NCBI RefSeq assembly: GCF_040026395.1
Contig: NZ_CP157278.1
Coordinates: 5,766,001-5,830,000, forward strand
Length of the DNA: 64,000 nucleotides
DNA from: Pedobacter lusitanus
GTDB taxonomy: Bacteria > Bacteroidota > Bacteroidia > Sphingobacteriales > Sphingobacteriaceae
Reading direction: 5' to 3'
In this document: positions 61,203 through 64,000 of the stretch, one piece after another
How positions within the stretch are numbered: position 1 is the first letter of the stretch
How the letters are laid out: each line of letters begins with the position of its first letter
Notes under the pieces: model-generated
What the model was told of the DNA's origin: nothing
Database searches by the model: none
Seen by the model: the letters and a program-made list of their open reading frames with translations, nothing else
Translations under genes and position numbers: made by a program

Positions 61203-62330
61203 TTATTGACTCAATAGTTTGATATGATGACATAATTGAAGAATTTCCTGATCGGTATTATGGAGATGAATACAAATCCGCAATCTTTCCTTTCCTTTTG
61301 GAACTGTAGGATTCAGAATAGGACGAACGTCGAACCCGTTTCGTTGCAGAGCCCTGCTAAATCTGATGGCCTGATCATTGCCCGGAAGAGCGAGGCAATG
61401 TATAGCACCGGGGTTATCCTTGCATGGCAATTGATACTGCTGCGGCAAATTAGCCTTCAGGAGCGATGATTTATGTTTTAAGCTGGATTGTAGCTCCGGG
61501 TGAGTTAAAAGGTGTTTATAGGTGAGCTGGATAGCTAAAAGCTGTGGATAGGGCAGGGCGGTAGTATATATGAAGGGGCGCGCGAAGTTAATGAGGTAAT
61601 CTCTCAGTAAATCAGTACCTAATATAATTGATCCATGTAAACCCAGTGCTTTTCCGAAAGTGATCAGGCGTGCAAATACTGTGTCCTGGATTCCCAGCTG
61701 ATCTACCAGGCCGGTACCTGTTACGCCAAAAGCATGTGCCTCATCAACAATTAAATGTGCCTGATATAGCTGGCAAAGTGAAGAAATCCCTGCCAGATCG
61801 GCCTGATCGCCATCCATTGAATAAATACTTTCAACTGCTACATAACAGATCCCTGTGCTTTTTTTGAGTTTTCTTTCCAGGTCTTCCAGGTCATTATGCC
61901 TGAATTTTACTCTGGTGGCATAACTTAATCTTGATCCGTCAATAACTGAAGCGTGAATAAGCTCATCATGTATAATGGTATCATCTTTTTGAGGCAGGCA
62001 GGAAAAAATAGCAGAATTGGCTGCGTAACCAGAATTGAAGATTAATCCATTTGCCGCATGATGATAGCCGGCTATTTCTTTTTCCAGTTGTTCGGCAAAC
62101 TCTGTGTTGCCGCTGAGTAACCTTGAACCGGTAGAACCGGAAAGTATTTGCGGATGTTCTTTCAGTGTTTCATGAACTAACCGGCGCAATTCAGCACTGC
62201 GTGCGAAACCTAAATAATCATTAGAACTGAAATCGTGTAAGTCATTCTCATACTGAAGACTACGAAAAGTCGAATCCGCTTTTCTTTTGCTTATTTTTTC
62301 AGACATCATATCATTGGCGCCGTGCTTCAT
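61203..62330 (-). CDS. bioF: 8-amino-7-oxononanoate synthase
   Basis: A 375-residue PLP enzyme that condenses pimeloyl-ACP or -CoA with alanine to KAPA. FSSNDYLGFA opens the fold, STGSRLLSGN the glycine-rich part, VDEAHAFGVTG the PLP Asp, and TFGKALGLHG the Schiff-base Lys. Its ATG directly follows the stop codon of the ferritin-like gene, so the two are coupled. Confidence 0.93.
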   Translation of the reverse strand: MKHGANDMMSEKISKRKADSTFRSLQYENDLHDFSSNDYLGFARSAELRRLVHETLKEHPQILSGSTGSRLLSGNTEFAEQLEKEIAGYHHAANGLIFNSGYAANSAIFSCLPQKDDTIIHDELIHASVIDGSRLSYATRVKFRHNDLEDLERKLKKSTGICYVAVESIYSMDGDQADLAGISSLCQLYQAHLIVDEAHAFGVTGTGLVDQLGIQDTVFARLITFGKALGLHGSIILGTDLLRDYLINFARPFIYTTALPYPQLLAIQLTYKHLLTHPELQSSLKHKSSLLKANLPQQYQLPCKDNPGAIHCLALPGNDQAIRFSRALQRNGFDVRPILNPTVPKGKERLRICIHLHNTDQEILQLCHHIKLLSQ

Positions 62331-62945
62331 CTATATAGTCTGGGCTAAATCATTAATCCAGTTGCTATATAATACGGCTTCTATAGTAGTGATGTTTTCT
62401 GCATGGGTTTCCCAGGTTGTGGAGAAATTTTTAAGCTGTGCAGTCATTTCTTCCAGGTGTCCCTGTTCTTCTATGATAATTGACCTGACGCTTACTTTAC
62501 TCTTATGCTGGTTTAATACCTTTTGATAAACAGGGTAAATAAGATCTGCGCGTACTTCAATAGCATAGGTAACCAGCAGGTAGGCAGCAAATTTCAGTTC
62601 GGCGCCAGATAACTGCAGCGTGTCTTTTAAATAACGGCTGGTCATCAGATCCAGCTTGTTCAGGTAGTATTTACTGCTGTAGGGTGCAAGAAGGTAGTCC
62701 GGTTCATAGGTAGGACAGGTAGCTATATTTAGCCGGTCAATTTGTTTTTTCAGATAGTAAGCATGCCGGTGTTCTTCTGCAGCATGTTTTAAAACCATAT
62801 AGCTGGTTGTTTCAGGTCTTTCGTTCGCTGAGATCTTTCTGGCCCCTATATTCTCCTGTAAAGACAGGGTGTTGAGGAAACGGGCATGGGTGTGATCATC
62901 ACTGACTATATGTTCAAGAAGCGTTTCTAATTCCATTGATTTCAT
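62331..62945 (-). CDS. Ferritin-like di-iron protein, first gene of the biotin operon
   Basis: A 204-residue all-helical protein. Two metal-type motifs are visible: AAEEHRHAYYLKK near residue 55 and IIIEEQGHLEEM near residue 158, both with E-x-x-H as in ferritin-like proteins and MiaE-type hydroxylases. I do not recognise a named family. It leads the operon and its stop touches the bioF start, so it probably acts in biotin synthesis. An early oxidation step that supplies pimelate is one idea, without direct evidence. Confidence 0.65.
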   Translation of the reverse strand: MKSMELETLLEHIVSDDHTHARFLNTLSLQENIGARKISANERPETTSYMVLKHAAEEHRHAYYLKKQIDRLNIATCPTYEPDYLLAPYSSKYYLNKLDLMTSRYLKDTLQLSGAELKFAAYLLVTYAIEVRADLIYPVYQKVLNQHKSKVSVRSIIIEEQGHLEEMTAQLKNFSTTWETHAENITTIEAVLYSNWINDLAQTI

Positions 62946-63003
62946 TTGTTTGAGTCAAAAGTATTACCTTGCCGGATAGTTGGTGTGTACCAGTTTTAAG
63001 TTT

Positions 63004-64000
63004 ATGAGTAGTCCGGTTCAGATTTCTTTTCCAAATGTTATCCATATCGACAGATCATTAGATCGTCCGGTATATCTTCAGATAGCCCATCAAATGATCA
63101 ATGCGATACAAAGAGGGGTGCTTTTAGCCGGAGTTCAGCTGCCGGGAACCCGTAGTTTGTCGGAAGCCCTGAATGTGCACCGGAAAACGATAATTGCGGC
63201 ATATGATGAGCTGGATGCTCAGGGATGGACTGAAATCAGGCCAAATAAGGGGACTTTTGTGAGAAATAAGGGGCCGCAGGAGAATATCGCCCTGCAATCT
63301 TATGATGAAAAGTTTCTGACCAGTTATCCTTCCGAGACCGGTTATCGTTTTAAACAAAGTATTCTGCTGGATGTATTAACTGTAGGGCCGGCTGCAGGGC
63401 TGGAATTCAATGATGGTCTTCCTGATATCCGATTGCTTCCACTGGAAAGATTATCAAAGGTTTATGGCGGAATTTTAAAAAGCAAAACGAATTATAAGCA
63501 TTTCGGCTATTCTCATGTGGAGGGAAATGAATATTTCAGGGAAACACTGGCTTCATACCTTAATAATACCAGAGGACTGCATATCAATAAGAATAATATT
63601 CTGACAACCAGGGGGATTCATATGAGTATTTATATGGCATCGAGTATGCTGATTGAGCCCGGTGATCTGGTTATTGTAGGTGATTTAAGTTATTATCTGG
63701 CTAATATGTGTTTTCAGCAGTCAGGAGGCAGAATAATTTCTGTACCTGTTGATGCTGATGGGATTTCTGTAGAGGCCATCAGAGAGCTTTGCAAAACAAA
63801 AAAAATAAGGATGTTATACCTGACTCCTCATCATCATTATCCAACTACAGTGACTTTAAGTGCTGAGAGGAGGGTGGAACTATTGCAGCTGGCACAAACC
63901 TATGGCTTCATTATTCTGGAAGATGACTATGATTATGACTTTCATTATAACGGTAATTCTGTGTTACCGATGGCCAGTGCGGATACCAATGGGATGGTAG
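63004..64000 (+). CDS. MocR-type regulator (GntR HTH + aminotransferase fold), 3'-truncated by window end
   Basis: The frame is open from the ATG at 63004 to the window end, 332 codons without a stop. Residues 18-85 form a GntR winged helix (LQIAHQMINAIQRGVLLAG, then ALNVHRKTIIAAYDELDAQG and WTEIRPNKGTFVR). The aminotransferase domain follows: TRGIHMSIYMAS, MLYLTPHHHYPTTVTLS, and ILEDDYDYDFHY. The PLP Lys would lie beyond the window. It is divergent from the biotin operon across 58 bp, so control of that operon, or of PLP synthesis, is plausible. Confidence 0.92.
   Translation, partial: MSSPVQISFPNVIHIDRSLDRPVYLQIAHQMINAIQRGVLLAGVQLPGTRSLSEALNVHRKTIIAAYDELDAQGWTEIRPNKGTFVRNKGPQENIALQSYDEKFLTSYPSETGYRFKQSILLDVLTVGPAAGLEFNDGLPDIRLLPLERLSKVYGGILKSKTNYKHFGYSHVEGNEYFRETLASYLNNTRGLHINKNNILTTRGIHMSIYMASSMLIEPGDLVIVGDLSYYLANMCFQQSGGRIISVPVDADGISVEAIRELCKTKKIRMLYLTPHHHYPTTVTLSAERRVELLQLAQTYGFIILEDDYDYDFHYNGNSVLPMASADTNGMV

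Noticed and set aside
1..64000. tRNA or rRNA genes
   Set aside because: I looked through the larger gaps for cloverleaf and T-arm patterns and found none; a dedicated scan would be needed to exclude them.

Overview
The window comes from a low-GC Bacteroidota chromosome, most likely a Pedobacter-like member of the Sphingobacteriaceae. The signs are SusC/SusD and FecR proteins, DUF5686 and BamA-like outer-membrane proteins, M1, C1 and S8 peptidases of Bacteroidota type, and promoters with the TAnnTTTG -7 box. The assignment rests on gene content only. I see no tRNA, rRNA, CRISPR array, insertion sequence or phage integrase.

Layout. 1-8724: housekeeping and peptidase genes (partial metE, thioesterase, oxidoreductase, rpiA, C1 peptidase, CobW GTPase, M1 aminopeptidase). 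8743-9731: an Xre/RES toxin-antitoxin pair behind a large inverted repeat. 9787-11358: a UbiA-like membrane protein and a methyltransferase. 11680-18518: a TolC/RND/adaptor efflux operon followed by an AraC regulator. 18768-27670: envelope proteins, regulators and small proteins. 27965-29562: a Crp/Fnr-type regulator and a long AT-rich gap. 29585-33546: a GH78 rhamnosidase-like enzyme and a two-domain glycosyltransferase. 33750-44561: a FecR-SusC-SusD locus with two DUF3738-like proteins (one fused to thioredoxin and FKBP domains) and a subtilase. 44686-58225: the unusual region described next. 58270-62945: biotin operon (bioF, bioD, bioB, bioA led by a ferritin-like protein). 63004-64000: a divergent MocR-type regulator cut by the window end.

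The unusual system (44686-58225, with outliers at 27251 and 32227) contains ten short proteins of about 85-95 residues. They share a WY start, a C...CAIYA centre and a YIxxGL..G.PQPQIP..YVY end, and I do not recognise the family. Seven lie in a tandem array. They are interleaved with nine glycosyltransferases: DDDDWY-type GT-A, an NND-type GT-A family in three copies, and two GT10 fucosyltransferase-like enzymes. A tenth, two-domain glycosyltransferase lies outside, at 32227.

Two regulatory layers tie these genes together. First, eleven copies of a 14-bp palindrome (GGGnCAnnnGTCCC) lie upstream. From the palindrome centre a -7-like box lies exactly 49 bp away in one orientation (6 of 6 sites) or exactly 34 bp away in the other (8 of 8 sites). 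The second spacing puts the site near -41.5, as for a class II Crp-type activator. Second, the small-protein genes carry a conserved 5' leader that can form a pseudoknot with a compensating stem (GCU/AGC, GCC/GGC, ACC/GGU) and a hairpin over the ribosome-binding site. The array, the regulon and the leader RNA together look like an undescribed system of small proteins and glycosyltransferases. What they make is inference only.
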